Assembly: GCF_016937615.1 (NCBI RefSeq) | Contig: NZ_JAFHKI010000062.1 | Coordinates: 1-57,636 of the forward strand | Direction of reading: 5' to 3' | Source: Pseudomonas lactucae | Lineage (GTDB): Bacteria > Pseudomonadota > Gammaproteobacteria > Pseudomonadales > Pseudomonadaceae | Length of the DNA stretch: 57,636 nucleotides | Shown: positions 26,093 to 34,021 of the stretch, piece after piece | Position numbering within the stretch: position 1 is the stretch's first letter | Layout: every line of letters starts with the position of its first letter | Position numbers and translations under genes: made by a program | The notes under the pieces: generated by a model | The model's input: the letters and a program-made list of their open reading frames with translations, nothing else | The model's database searches: none | Told to the model about the DNA's origin: nothing

Positions 26093-27570
26093 CGCTTGAA
26101 CGCTTCCAGATGTGCATCGGCGGTGAATGGGTCGATGCCCTGTCCGGCAAGACCTTTGACAGCCTCAATCCGGCGCTGGCCCAGCCGTGGGCGCAACTGC
26201 CCGATGCCGACGAGGCCGATGTGGAGCGCGCCGTACAGGCCGCGCAAAACGCTTTCGAAAGCCCGGCCTGGCGCGGCCTTACCGCCACCGCACGGGGCAA
26301 ATTGTTGCGTCGCCTCGGCGACCTGATCGCCGAGAACAAAGAGCATCTGGCCCAGCTGGAAAGCCGCGACAACGGCAAACTGATCCGCGAAACCCGCGGC
26401 CAGGTCAGTTACCTGCCGGAGTTTTTCCATTACACCGCAGGCCTGGCCGACAAGCTCGAAGGCGGCACCCTGCCGCTGGACAAGCCCGATCTGTTCGCCT
26501 ACACCGTGCACGAAGCCATGGGCGTGGTCGCCGCGATCATTCCGTGGAACAGCCCGCTGTACCTCACCGCAATCAAACTCGCCCCGGCCCTGGCGGCGGG
26601 CAATACCATCGTGATCAAACCGTCGGAACACGCTTCGGCGACCATCCTCGAGCTGGCCCGTCTGGCCCTTGAAGCCGGGATTCCACCGGGTGTGGTCAAC
26701 GTGGTCACAGGCTTTGGCCCCAGTACCGGCGCCGCCCTCACCCGCCACCCGCTGGTGCGCAAGATCGCCTTTACCGGTGGCGCGGCCACGGCCCGGCATG
26801 TGGTACGCAGCAGCGCGGAGAACTTCGCCAAGCTGTCCCTGGAACTGGGCGGCAAGTCGCCGAACATCATCTTTGCCGACGCCGACCTCGACAGCGCCAT
26901 CAACGGCGCGATTGCCGGGATTTATGCCGCGTCCGGGCAAAGCTGCGTGTCCGGCTCGCGCCTGTTGGTACAGGACGAAATCTACGACGAGTTCGTCGAG
27001 CGCCTGGTCGAGCGCGCCCAACGTATCCGCATCGGCAACCCTCAGGACGACGCCAGCGAAATGGGCCCCATGGCCACCGCCCAGCAACTGGCCGTGGTCG
27101 AAGGCCTGGTCGCGGATGCCATCGCCGAAGGCGCGCGCCTGCGCACCGGTGGCAAGCGAGCGCAGAACCTCGGCGAAGGCTGGTTCTATGAGCCGACGCT
27201 GTTCGAGTGCGACCGCAACTCGATGAAGATCATGCAGGAAGAAGTGTTCGGCCCGGTGGCCTCGGTGATCCGCTTCAAGGACGAAGCCGAAGCGCTGGCC
27301 ATCGCCAACGACTCGCAGTTCGGCCTTGCCGCCGGCATCTGGACCCGCGACCTCGGCCGCGCCCACCGCCTGGCGCGCGACGTGCGTTCGGGGATCATTT
27401 GGGTCAACACCTACCGTGCCGTATCGGCCATGGCGCCCATCGGCGGCTTCAAGAACAGCGGCTACGGACGCGAAAGCGGCATCGATTCGGTGCTGGCCTA
27501 TACCGAGCTGAAGACGGTGTGGATCAACCTCTCCCAGGCGCCCATGCCTGATCCCTTTGTGATGCGTTAA
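26089..27570 (+). CDS. Aldehyde dehydrogenase
   Basis: A 493-residue NAD(P)-dependent aldehyde dehydrogenase. Cys286 (GQSCVSGSR), Glu252 (LELGGKSPN), Asn154 (IPWNSPL) and Lys177 (VIKPSE) are all in place. The closest look is to the betaine/hydroxymuconic-semialdehyde type. ATG overlaps the hydrolase stop (ATGA), so expression is coupled. It would oxidise an aldehyde or semialdehyde released by the hydrolase. No residues allow me to name the substrate. Confidence 0.9.
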   Translation: MTLERFQMCIGGEWVDALSGKTFDSLNPALAQPWAQLPDADEADVERAVQAAQNAFESPAWRGLTATARGKLLRRLGDLIAENKEHLAQLESRDNGKLIRETRGQVSYLPEFFHYTAGLADKLEGGTLPLDKPDLFAYTVHEAMGVVAAIIPWNSPLYLTAIKLAPALAAGNTIVIKPSEHASATILELARLALEAGIPPGVVNVVTGFGPSTGAALTRHPLVRKIAFTGGAATARHVVRSSAENFAKLSLELGGKSPNIIFADADLDSAINGAIAGIYAASGQSCVSGSRLLVQDEIYDEFVERLVERAQRIRIGNPQDDASEMGPMATAQQLAVVEGLVADAIAEGARLRTGGKRAQNLGEGWFYEPTLFECDRNSMKIMQEEVFGPVASVIRFKDEAEALAIANDSQFGLAAGIWTRDLGRAHRLARDVRSGIIWVNTYRAVSAMAPIGGFKNSGYGRESGIDSVLAYTELKTVWINLSQAPMPDPFVMR

Positions 27571-27582
27571 GAGTTTACGACC

Positions 27583-28068
27583 ATGATCGAACCCGGCATT
27601 TATAAAGACGTGATGAGTTCCTTCCCATCCGGTGTCACGGTGGTCACCACCCTCGACCCGCAGGGTGGCATCGTCGGCATTACCGCCAGCGCGTTCAGCG
27701 CGCTGTCAATCGACCCGGCGCTGGTGCTGTTCTGCCCCAACTACGCCTCGGACACCTACCCGGTGCTGCGCGACAGCAAGCGCTTTGCGATACACCTGCT
27801 GTCCGCCGACCAGACCGCCGAAGCCTATGCCTTTGCCAGCAAGGGCAAGGAAAAAGCCAAGGGTATCGAGTGGCATTTGAGCGAACTGGGCAACCCGCTG
27901 CTGGCCAAGGCCACGGCGATCATCGAATGCGAGCTGTGGCGCGAATACGATGGCGGCGACCACGCGATCATCGTCGGCGCGGTGAAGAACCTGATCCTGC
28001 CCGAGCAACCGGTCACGCCGATGATCTATCACAAGGGCAAGCTCGGCCCGCTGCCCACCCTGGCTTGA
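27583..28068 (+). CDS. Flavin reductase family protein (NAD(P)H:FMN oxidoreductase component), copy 1
   Basis: A 161-residue flavin reductase of the HpaC/RutF-like split-barrel type. FPSGVTVVTTLDPQGGIVGITASAFSALS contains the flavin-binding start, followed by ALVLFCPNY, KRFAIHLL and GGDHAIIVGAVKNL. Such proteins give reduced FMN to a separate monooxygenase. No oxygenase is in this operon; the luciferase-like protein at 51258 is the obvious partner. A close paralogue lies at 50717 next to that oxygenase. Starts 12 bp after the aldehyde dehydrogenase. Confidence 0.9.
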   Translation: MIEPGIYKDVMSSFPSGVTVVTTLDPQGGIVGITASAFSALSIDPALVLFCPNYASDTYPVLRDSKRFAIHLLSADQTAEAYAFASKGKEKAKGIEWHLSELGNPLLAKATAIIECELWREYDGGDHAIIVGAVKNLILPEQPVTPMIYHKGKLGPLPTLA

Positions 28069-28186
28069 GGCGGGCCGGGGTCGAGAGGGTTTGTCGCTTC
28101 AAGAACCCGGCGTGATAAACTTGCGCATGATTTCGGCCTTTCATCGGCCCAGCCTCCAGTCAACCGCTAAATTCAGAGCAGCCCCC

Positions 28187-28939
28187 ATGAAACGCGCGCC
28201 TCTCGACGACAGCTTCAAGGTCAATCACAACCCGGTCACCCTGCGCGAAATCGTGTTGGAAAAACTGCGCAGCGCCATCATGAACTTTCAGCTCCTGCCC
28301 GGTGATCGCCTGGTGGAACGCGACCTGTGCGACCGCCTGGGCGTCAGCCGTACCTCGGTGCGCGAAGCGCTGCGTCACCTGGAATCCGAAGGCCTGGTGG
28401 AATTCGCCGATGCCAAGGGCCCGCAGGTGGCAATCATCACCCTGGCCGATGCCGTCGACATTTATGAACTGCGCTGCGTGCTTGAAGGCTTGATCGTGCA
28501 GCTGTTCACCCTGCGCGCCAAGGCCAAGGACATCAAGGCCCTGGAAAAAGCCCTGGAAGAAAACCGCAAGGCCCTCAAGGACGGTGAACTGCAACAGGTC
28601 ATCGACTCGGTCCAGGGTTTCTACGACGTATTGCTCGAAGGGTCGGGCAACCACGTCGCGGCCACCCAGTTGCGCCAGTTGCAGGCTCGTATCAGCTACC
28701 TGCGCGCCACCTCGGTGTCCCAGGAAAACCGTCGCGGCACCAGCAACCAGGAAATGGAACGCATGGTCCAGGCGATCAAGAGCGGCGATCCGCTGGCGGC
28801 ACACCAGGCCTGCGTCGACCACGTACGCGCCGCCGCCGCCGTGGCTCTGGATTACCTCAAGCGCAAACAGGAAGAAACCGGGAAAGTTCCGGAAATCACC
28901 CTGCCCATCGCACTCAAAGAACCGCGCATAGGCCACTGA
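28187..28939 (+). CDS. GntR family regulator, FadR/FCD subfamily (candidate regulator of the ATGGTATACCAT regulon)
   Basis: A 250-residue regulator. The winged helix spans about residues 17-80 (VTLREIVLEKLRSAIMNFQL, DRLGVSRTSVREALRHLESE) and an FCD domain follows (about 90-225, IYELRCVLEGLIVQLFT, GFYDVLLEGSGNHVAA). The usual FCD metal His set is incomplete, so the ligand may bind without metal. ATG 28187 is the first start with the family N-terminus; 28091 would add 32 non-homologous residues. It follows the flavin reductase by 118 bp and is joined to the NUDIX gene by a 2-bp gap. It is the only GntR gene near the five palindromes, hence my candidate for their ligand-responsive repressor. No palindrome precedes the gene itself. 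Confidence 0.88.
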   Translation: MKRAPLDDSFKVNHNPVTLREIVLEKLRSAIMNFQLLPGDRLVERDLCDRLGVSRTSVREALRHLESEGLVEFADAKGPQVAIITLADAVDIYELRCVLEGLIVQLFTLRAKAKDIKALEKALEENRKALKDGELQQVIDSVQGFYDVLLEGSGNHVAATQLRQLQARISYLRATSVSQENRRGTSNQEMERMVQAIKSGDPLAAHQACVDHVRAAAAVALDYLKRKQEETGKVPEITLPIALKEPRIGH

Positions 28940-28941
28940 CC

Positions 28942-29505
28942 ATGCCCAGCCCGCGTTTTTGCCCGACCTGCGGCGGCAGTGACCTCGGTCACCAGCTGCC
29001 ACCGGGCGATACCCATGAGCGCCTGATGTGCCGAGGCTGCGGCTATATCCACTACATCAACCCCAAGATCATCGCCGGCTGCATCATCGAGCAGGACGGC
29101 AAATACCTGCTGTGCCAGCGCGCAATCCCGCCGCGCCCCGGCACCTGGACGCTCCCCGCCGGTTTCATGGAAGGTGGCGAAACCACCGAACAGGCGGCGC
29201 TGCGCGAAGTCTGGGAAGAAAGCGGCGTACGCGCCGAGATCGTGTCGCCCTACTCCATCTTCAGCGTGCCCAGGATCAGCGAGGTGTACATCATCTTCCG
29301 CGCCATCGCGCTGGAGATCACCGGCGAGTTCGGGCCGGAGACGTTGGACTATAAATTCTTCGCACCCGAGGACATTCCCTGGGACAGCATCTACTACCCG
29401 GCGATCCGGCAGATCCTCGAACGGTATATCGAAGAGCGCCAGGCTGGGGTGTATGGCATCTATATCGGCAATGACGACAGCGGCAAGATCCATTTCATCC
29501 GCTGA
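28942..29505 (+). CDS. NUDIX hydrolase with N-terminal zinc ribbon
   Basis: A 187-residue NUDIX enzyme. The zinc ribbon uses Cys7, Cys10, Cys30 and Cys33; the Nudix box runs from Gly74 to Val96 with Glu80, Arg88, Glu89, Glu92 and Glu93 in the expected spacing. Zinc-ribbon NUDIX proteins hydrolyse dinucleotides such as NADH, FAD or ADP-ribose. It starts 2 bp after the GntR stop, so the two are co-translated. In a pathway that relies on reduced flavin, a flavin- or NAD-related substrate would make sense, but that is only inference. Confidence 0.88.
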   Translation: MPSPRFCPTCGGSDLGHQLPPGDTHERLMCRGCGYIHYINPKIIAGCIIEQDGKYLLCQRAIPPRPGTWTLPAGFMEGGETTEQAALREVWEESGVRAEIVSPYSIFSVPRISEVYIIFRAIALEITGEFGPETLDYKFFAPEDIPWDSIYYPAIRQILERYIEERQAGVYGIYIGNDDSGKIHFIR

Positions 29506-29509
29506 CCTC

Positions 29510-29529
29510 AAGCCCCCTCCCACATCTGG
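29510..29529. repeat. REP-like half element
   Basis: AAGCCCCCTCCCACATCTGG matches the right arm of the REP-like elements at 35195 and 41985. The left arm is missing, so this is a remnant. It lies between the convergent NUDIX and DUF1330 genes. Confidence 0.4.
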
Positions 29530-29549
29530 ACCACTGTTTGGCTTGATAC

Positions 29550-29843
29550 CTAGAGCGCCAGCCCTTCCACGATGATGATCTGCGCCACCCCCGCTCCCTC
29601 CCGGTGCCCCTTCGCCTCCTGATATTCGGCAGACTCGTAGCACGCCACCGCCTGCTCATAACTCTCAAACTCAATCACCACATTACGCTGCCGTGCCGGC
29701 CCACCTTCCATCGCCTCACTGCGCCCGCCCCTGGCCAGAAAGCGTCCGCCGAACTTCGCAAACGCCGCCGGCGCGCGCTGGGTGTACTGCGTGTACTGCT
29801 CTGCATCGGACACATCTACATGGGCAATCCAATAGGCCTTCAT
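29550..29843 (-). CDS. DUF1330 family protein
   Basis: A 97-residue protein of the DUF1330 family, an ABM-like ferredoxin-fold dimer: MKAYWIAHVDVSDAEQY, FAKFGGRFLARGGRSEAMEG, VVIEFESYEQAVACYES. The fold is shared with small monooxygenases and isomerases, but no reaction is proven for the family. The start at 29843 has AGAGGAT upstream and lies 21 bp from operator site B, which it shares with the divergent ribB paralogue. Regulation together with the flavin genes suggests a role with the oxygenase, perhaps on an unstable product. Confidence 0.85.
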   Translation of the reverse strand: MKAYWIAHVDVSDAEQYTQYTQRAPAAFAKFGGRFLARGGRSEAMEGGPARQRNVVIEFESYEQAVACYESAEYQEAKGHREGAGVAQIIIVEGLAL

Positions 29844-29863
29844 CGGTACATCCTCTTGTTTAG

Positions 29864-29885
29864 AATTTGTGGTATACCATAATAC
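29864..29885. promoter_or_regulatory. Shared palindromic operator, site B (DUF1330 / ribB)
   Basis: GTGGTATACCAT (29869-29880) matches the 12-bp core at 11 of 12 positions, with flanks AATTT and AATAC. It sits between the divergent DUF1330 (start 29843) and ribB-like (start 29913) genes, so one site could control both. See site A for the shared pattern. Confidence 0.65.
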
Positions 29886-29912
29886 ATACAACCAACAAAT
29901 CGAGCACTCTCC

Positions 29913-31022
29913 ATGTCCTTCAACAGCATCGCAGACATCATCGAAGACTACCGCCAAGGCAAGATGGTGCTCCTGGTGGACGACGAAGACCGGGAAAACG
30001 AAGGCGACCTGTTGTTGCCCGCCGCCTGCTGCACCGCCGAGACTATCAGCTTCATGGCCCGTGAAGCCCGTGGTCTGATCTGCCTGACACTCACCGACGA
30101 GCACTGCCGCCGCCTCGGCCTGGAACAGATGGTGCCCAGCAACGGCAGCGTGTTCAGTACCGCGTTTACCGTGTCCATCGAAGCCGCCAGCGGGGTGACC
30201 ACGGGTATCTCCGCCGCCGACCGCGCGCGCACTGTGGCCGCAGCTGTCGCCAGCAACGCAGGGCCGGCCGATATTGTGCAACCGGGGCATATCTTCCCGT
30301 TGCGCGCCAAGGACGGCGGCGTGCTCACCCGCGCCGGCCACACCGAAGCCGGTTGCGACCTGGCGCGCCTGGCCGGGCATACACCGGCGTCGGTGATCGT
30401 CGAAGTGATGAACGATGACGGCACCATGGCGCGCCGACCGGACCTGGAAGTGTTCGCGCGCAGGCATGGCATCAAGATCGGCACCATCGCCGACCTTATC
30501 CACTATCGCCTTAGCACCGAACGCACCGTGCAGCGCATCGGCGAGCGCGACCTGCCGACGGTGCATGGCACGTTCCGCCTGATCACCTTCGAAGACCGCA
30601 TCGACGGCGGCGTGCACATGGCGATGGTCATGGGCCAGCCGCGCCGTGACGAACCGACCCTGGTGCGCGTGCATGTGATCGACCCGCTGCGCGACCTGGT
30701 GGGCGCCGAGTACAGCGGCCCGTCGAACTGGACACTGTGGGCCGCCTTGCAACGCGTGGCGGCCGAAGGCAGTGGCGTGGTGGTGGTGCTGGCCAATCAT
30801 GAATCATCCCAGGCCCTGCTGGAGCGCGTGCCGCAACTGACCCAGGCGCCGCGCCAGTTCAACCGCTCGCAATCGCGGATTTATTCCGAAGTAGGCACCG
30901 GGGCGCAGATATTGCAGGACCTTGGTGTCGGCAAACTGCGTCACCTCGGCCCGCCGCTCAAATATGCCGGGCTTACCGGCTACGATCTAGAGGTGGTGGA
31001 GAGCATCCCCTTTACCGAATGA
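29913..31022 (+). CDS. ribB: 3,4-dihydroxy-2-butanone-4-phosphate synthase with degenerate GTP cyclohydrolase II domain
   Basis: A 369-residue two-domain protein. The N-terminal RibB domain (about 1-200) has the acidic loop VDDEDRENEGDLL, GLICLTLT, GHIFPLRAKDGGVLTRAGHTE and VMNDDGTMAR, all needed for making DHBP from ribulose 5-phosphate. The C-terminal half (about 205-369) has the GTP cyclohydrolase II fold, but the zinc-binding Cys pattern is gone (RVHVIDPLRDLVGAEYSG in its place), so it should be inactive for GTP. Such fusions are common as the ribB of pseudomonads. Here the gene stands behind operator B, not in a riboflavin operon, so it is probably an extra copy that raises flavin supply for the pathway. 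Confidence 0.88.
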   Translation: MSFNSIADIIEDYRQGKMVLLVDDEDRENEGDLLLPAACCTAETISFMAREARGLICLTLTDEHCRRLGLEQMVPSNGSVFSTAFTVSIEAASGVTTGISAADRARTVAAAVASNAGPADIVQPGHIFPLRAKDGGVLTRAGHTEAGCDLARLAGHTPASVIVEVMNDDGTMARRPDLEVFARRHGIKIGTIADLIHYRLSTERTVQRIGERDLPTVHGTFRLITFEDRIDGGVHMAMVMGQPRRDEPTLVRVHVIDPLRDLVGAEYSGPSNWTLWAALQRVAAEGSGVVVVLANHESSQALLERVPQLTQAPRQFNRSQSRIYSEVGTGAQILQDLGVGKLRHLGPPLKYAGLTGYDLEVVESIPFTE

Positions 31023-31046
31023 CGGATAACCGGTAAGGCAAAATGC

Positions 31047-31074
31047 TTGCACAAAGCTTGGAATACCATAATAT
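31047..31074 (+). promoter_or_regulatory. Sigma-70-type promoter of the ABC importer operon
   Basis: TTGCAC (31047-31052), a 16-bp spacer and TAATAT (31069-31074) resemble -35 and -10 elements. The promoter overlaps the two operator copies at 31058-31084. The leader to the first gene would be about 165 nt. Confidence 0.45.
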
Positions 31075-31084
31075 GATATTCCAT
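31058..31084. promoter_or_regulatory. Tandem operator, site C (ABC importer operon)
   Basis: Two imperfect copies of the core stand side by side: TTGGAATACCAT (31058-31069) and ATGATATTCCAT (31073-31084), each 10 of 12 matches to ATGGTATACCAT and 15 bp apart centre to centre. The pair also forms a larger inverted repeat (TGGAATA ... TATTCCA). Two weaker sites in tandem over a promoter suggest cooperative repression. Confidence 0.55.
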
Positions 31085-31248
31085 AGACCGAACGCTTTCG
31101 CCAAGTGCACCCGCCAGGGAAAGCACCCACAACAGCCCTTGGCACGGTCGCCTTTTGGGGTATCGAGTAGACGCCCCGACAGACCTACTGCTCCCGATAG
31201 GCGGGCATTACCAGCCCGCTCAATAACAAAACAAATGAGGGCGTGAAA

Positions 31249-32274
31249 ATGGTGTTGAACAAACGTGTTACCGCAGTGTTGTTCGCGGGCTTGTTGGCCA
31301 CGGCCACTCACGCGGCCATGGCGGCCGAAAGCGTCAATTTCGTGAGCTGGGGCGGTAGCACCCAGGATGCGCAGAAGCAGGCGTGGGCTGACCCGTTCAG
31401 CAAGGCCAGCGGTATCACCGTAGTGCAGGATGGCCCGACCGACTACGGCAAGCTCAAGGCCATGGTCGAAAGCGGCAACGTGCAGTGGGACGTGGTGGAT
31501 GTGGAGGCCGACTTCGCCTTGCGCGCCGCCGCCGAAGGCCTGCTCGAACCCCTCGACTTCTCGGTGATCCAACGCGACAAGATCGACCCGCGTTTCGTCT
31601 CCGACCATGGCGTGGGTTCATTCTTCTTCTCCTTCGTGCTCGGCTACAACGAAGGCAAGCTCGGCGCCGGCAAACCGCAGGACTGGACCGCGCTGTTCGA
31701 CACCAAAACCTACCCCGGCAAACGCGCCCTTTACAAATGGCCCAGCCCTGGCGTGCTCGAGTTGGCATTGCTGGCCGATGGCGTCCCCGCCGACAAGCTC
31801 TACCCGCTGGACCTGGACCGCGCCTTCAAGAAACTCGACACGATCAAGAAAGACATCGTCTGGTGGGGCGGCGGCGCGCAGTCGCAGCAGCTGTTGGCCT
31901 CGGGTGAGGTCAGCATGGGCCAGTTCTGGAACGGCCGCATTCACGCGCTCCAGGAAGACGGCGCGCCGGTCGGCGTAAGCTGGAAGCAGAACCTGGTCAT
32001 GGCTGACATCCTTGTTGTGCCAAAAGGCAGCAAGAACAAAGCCGCCGCCATGAAGTTCCTGGCCAACGCCAGCAGCGCCAAGGGCCAGGCCGATTTCTCC
32101 AACCTGACAGCCTATGCACCGGTCAACATCGACAGCGTGCAACGCCTGGACTCGGTCCTCGCGCCCAACCTGCCGACGGCGTACGTCAACGACCAGATCA
32201 CCCTCGATTTCGCCTACTGGGCCAAGAACGGTCCGGCCATTGCAACACGGTGGAATGAATGGCTAGTCAAATGA
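31249..32274 (+). CDS. Polyamine-type ABC transporter substrate-binding protein (PotD/PotF-like)
   Basis: A 341-residue periplasmic protein. The signal peptide (VTAVLFAGLLATATHAAMAA) ends near residue 25; the mature protein begins ESVNFVSWGGSTQDAQ, then VQDGPTDYGKLKAMVESGNVQWDVVDVEA, typical of the PotD-like family that binds polyamines, opines or similar cations. ATG 31249 is 8 bp after GAGG and is preferred to the GTG two codons upstream. The aromatic cage of true putrescine binders cannot be confirmed by eye. It opens a complete importer operon behind the tandem operator, so it should bind the unknown pathway substrate or a related compound. Confidence 0.87.
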   Translation: MVLNKRVTAVLFAGLLATATHAAMAAESVNFVSWGGSTQDAQKQAWADPFSKASGITVVQDGPTDYGKLKAMVESGNVQWDVVDVEADFALRAAAEGLLEPLDFSVIQRDKIDPRFVSDHGVGSFFFSFVLGYNEGKLGAGKPQDWTALFDTKTYPGKRALYKWPSPGVLELALLADGVPADKLYPLDLDRAFKKLDTIKKDIVWWGGGAQSQQLLASGEVSMGQFWNGRIHALQEDGAPVGVSWKQNLVMADILVVPKGSKNKAAAMKFLANASSAKGQADFSNLTAYAPVNIDSVQRLDSVLAPNLPTAYVNDQITLDFAYWAKNGPAIATRWNEWLVK

Positions 32275-33188
32275 AAATGACGGCAACCACACCGACCGGG
32301 AGCGCCCTCGGCGCTGCCGGCGCGGTACCGGGTAACGCCAACTCGCCGTCCCTGGCACAACGCTGGCGGGGGTCGAGCAACCTGATCCCGGCCCTGCTGT
32401 TCCTGGGCTTGTTCTTTCTCGCACCGCTGATCGGCCTGTTGCTGCGCGGCGTGCTGGAACCCACGCCGGGCCTGGGCAACTATGAACAGCTGTTCGCCAA
32501 CTCGGCCTATGCACGGGTGCTGCTCAACACCTTTTCGGTGGCGGGCCTGGTGACCTTGTTCAGCCTGTTGCTGGGCTTCCCGCTGGCTTGGGCGATTACC
32601 CTGGTGCCACGCGGTTGGGGCCGCTGGATGCTGAGCATCGTGCTGTTGTCGATGTGGACCAGCTTGCTGGCCCGCACCTATTCCTGGCTGGTCTTGCTGC
32701 AAGCATCCGGGGTGATCAACAAGGCGCTGATGGCCATGGGCATCATCGATCAGCCGCTGGAGATGGTGCACAACCTCACCGGCGTGGTGATCGGCATGAG
32801 CTACATCATGATTCCGTTCATTGTGCTGCCGTTGCAGGCGACCATGCAGGCCATCGACCCGATGATTCTGCAGGCCGGCTCGATCTGTGGCGCCAGCCCC
32901 TGGACCAACTTCTTCCGCGTCTTCCTGCCGCTGTGTCGGCCGGGGCTGTTTTCCGGCGGCTTGATGGTGTTTGTGATGTCCCTCGGTTACTACGTCACCC
33001 CGGCACTGCTCGGCGGTGCGCAGAACATGATGCTGCCCGAGTTCATCATCCAGCAGGTGCAGTCGTTCCTCAATTGGGGCCTGGCCAGCGCCGGCGCCGC
33101 GTTGCTGATCGTCATCACGCTGGTGCTGTTCTACTTCTACCTGAAGCTTCAGCCGGAATCCCCGGTTGGCGCCAGCAACGCGAGGTAA
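32259..33188 (+). CDS. ABC transporter permease (PotB-like)
   Basis: A 309-residue inner-membrane permease with six hydrophobic segments after a polar N-terminus of about 40 residues. The EAA loop is seen as DPMILQAGSICGASPWTNFFRV (first 20 residues used as marker: Gly-Ala-Ser core). It overlaps the binding-protein gene by 16 bp, a sign of coupling. An alternative start at 32271 is possible. It forms the channel with the next permease. Confidence 0.87.
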   Translation: MASQMKMTATTPTGSALGAAGAVPGNANSPSLAQRWRGSSNLIPALLFLGLFFLAPLIGLLLRGVLEPTPGLGNYEQLFANSAYARVLLNTFSVAGLVTLFSLLLGFPLAWAITLVPRGWGRWMLSIVLLSMWTSLLARTYSWLVLLQASGVINKALMAMGIIDQPLEMVHNLTGVVIGMSYIMIPFIVLPLQATMQAIDPMILQAGSICGASPWTNFFRVFLPLCRPGLFSGGLMVFVMSLGYYVTPALLGGAQNMMLPEFIIQQVQSFLNWGLASAGAALLIVITLVLFYFYLKLQPESPVGASNAR

Positions 33189-33194
33189 GCCATC

Positions 33195-34004
33195 ATGCTC
33201 CTGACCCCCAACGCCATGAGCCGCAGGATGCGCCTGGGCCTCTATACCACCACCGGCGTGATCGGTCTGTTCCTGCTGTTGCCGATCGTATTTATCGTGC
33301 TGCTGTCCTTCGGCTCGTCGCAATGGCTGGTGTTCCCGCCGCCCGGCTGGACGCTCAAATGGTACGGCCAGTTTTTTTCCAACCCCGATTGGATGAACGC
33401 CGCCATGGCCAGCCTCAAGGTCGCGGTCCTGACCACGGTGTTTGCCGTCGCCCTCGGCCTGCCCACTGCGTTTGCCCTGGTGCGCGGGCGCTTTCCTGGC
33501 CGCGAGCTGCTCTACGGCCTGTTCACCCTGCCGATGATCGTGCCGCTGGTGATCATCGCGGTGGCGGTGTATGCACTATTCCTCAAGCTCGGCTACACCG
33601 GCACGATGTTCGCCTTTGTGGTCAGCCATGTGATCGTCGCGCTGCCGTTCACCATCATCTCGATCATCAACTCGCTGAAGCTGTTCGACCAGTCGATTGA
33701 AGACGCGGCGGTGATCTGCGGCGCCTCGCGCTTGCAGGCGGTGTTCAAGGTGACCTTCCCGGCCATTCGCCCCGGCATGGTAGCCGGTGCGCTGTTTGCC
33801 TTTCTTGTCTCGTGGGACGAGGTCGTGCTCAGCGTGATGATGGCCAGCCCGACCCTGCAAACCCTTCCCGTAAAAATGTGGACCACCCTGCGCCAGGACC
33901 TGACGCCTGTGATCGCCGTCGCCTCGACGCTGCTGATCGGCCTGTCGGTACTGGTCATGGTGATTGCCGCCGCCGTTCGCCGGCGCACCGAAACCCGCGC
34001 TTGA
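33195..34004 (+). CDS. ABC transporter permease (PotC-like)
   Basis: A 269-residue permease with six hydrophobic segments. The EAA-type loop reads IEDAAVICGASRLQAVFKV with the conserved Gly. It lies 6 bp after the first permease and 17 bp before the ATPase gene; AGGTAA precedes ATG 33195. Together with the other three genes it makes a complete type I importer. Confidence 0.87.
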   Translation: MLLTPNAMSRRMRLGLYTTTGVIGLFLLLPIVFIVLLSFGSSQWLVFPPPGWTLKWYGQFFSNPDWMNAAMASLKVAVLTTVFAVALGLPTAFALVRGRFPGRELLYGLFTLPMIVPLVIIAVAVYALFLKLGYTGTMFAFVVSHVIVALPFTIISIINSLKLFDQSIEDAAVICGASRLQAVFKVTFPAIRPGMVAGALFAFLVSWDEVVLSVMMASPTLQTLPVKMWTTLRQDLTPVIAVASTLLIGLSVLVMVIAAAVRRRTETRA

Positions 34005-34021
34005 GCGCCGAGGATTAAGAC

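Noticed and set aside
29913..31022. Bifunctional RibBA with active GTP cyclohydrolase II
   Set aside because: The Cys residues that bind catalytic zinc in RibA are replaced in the C-terminal half, so only the RibB activity is supported.
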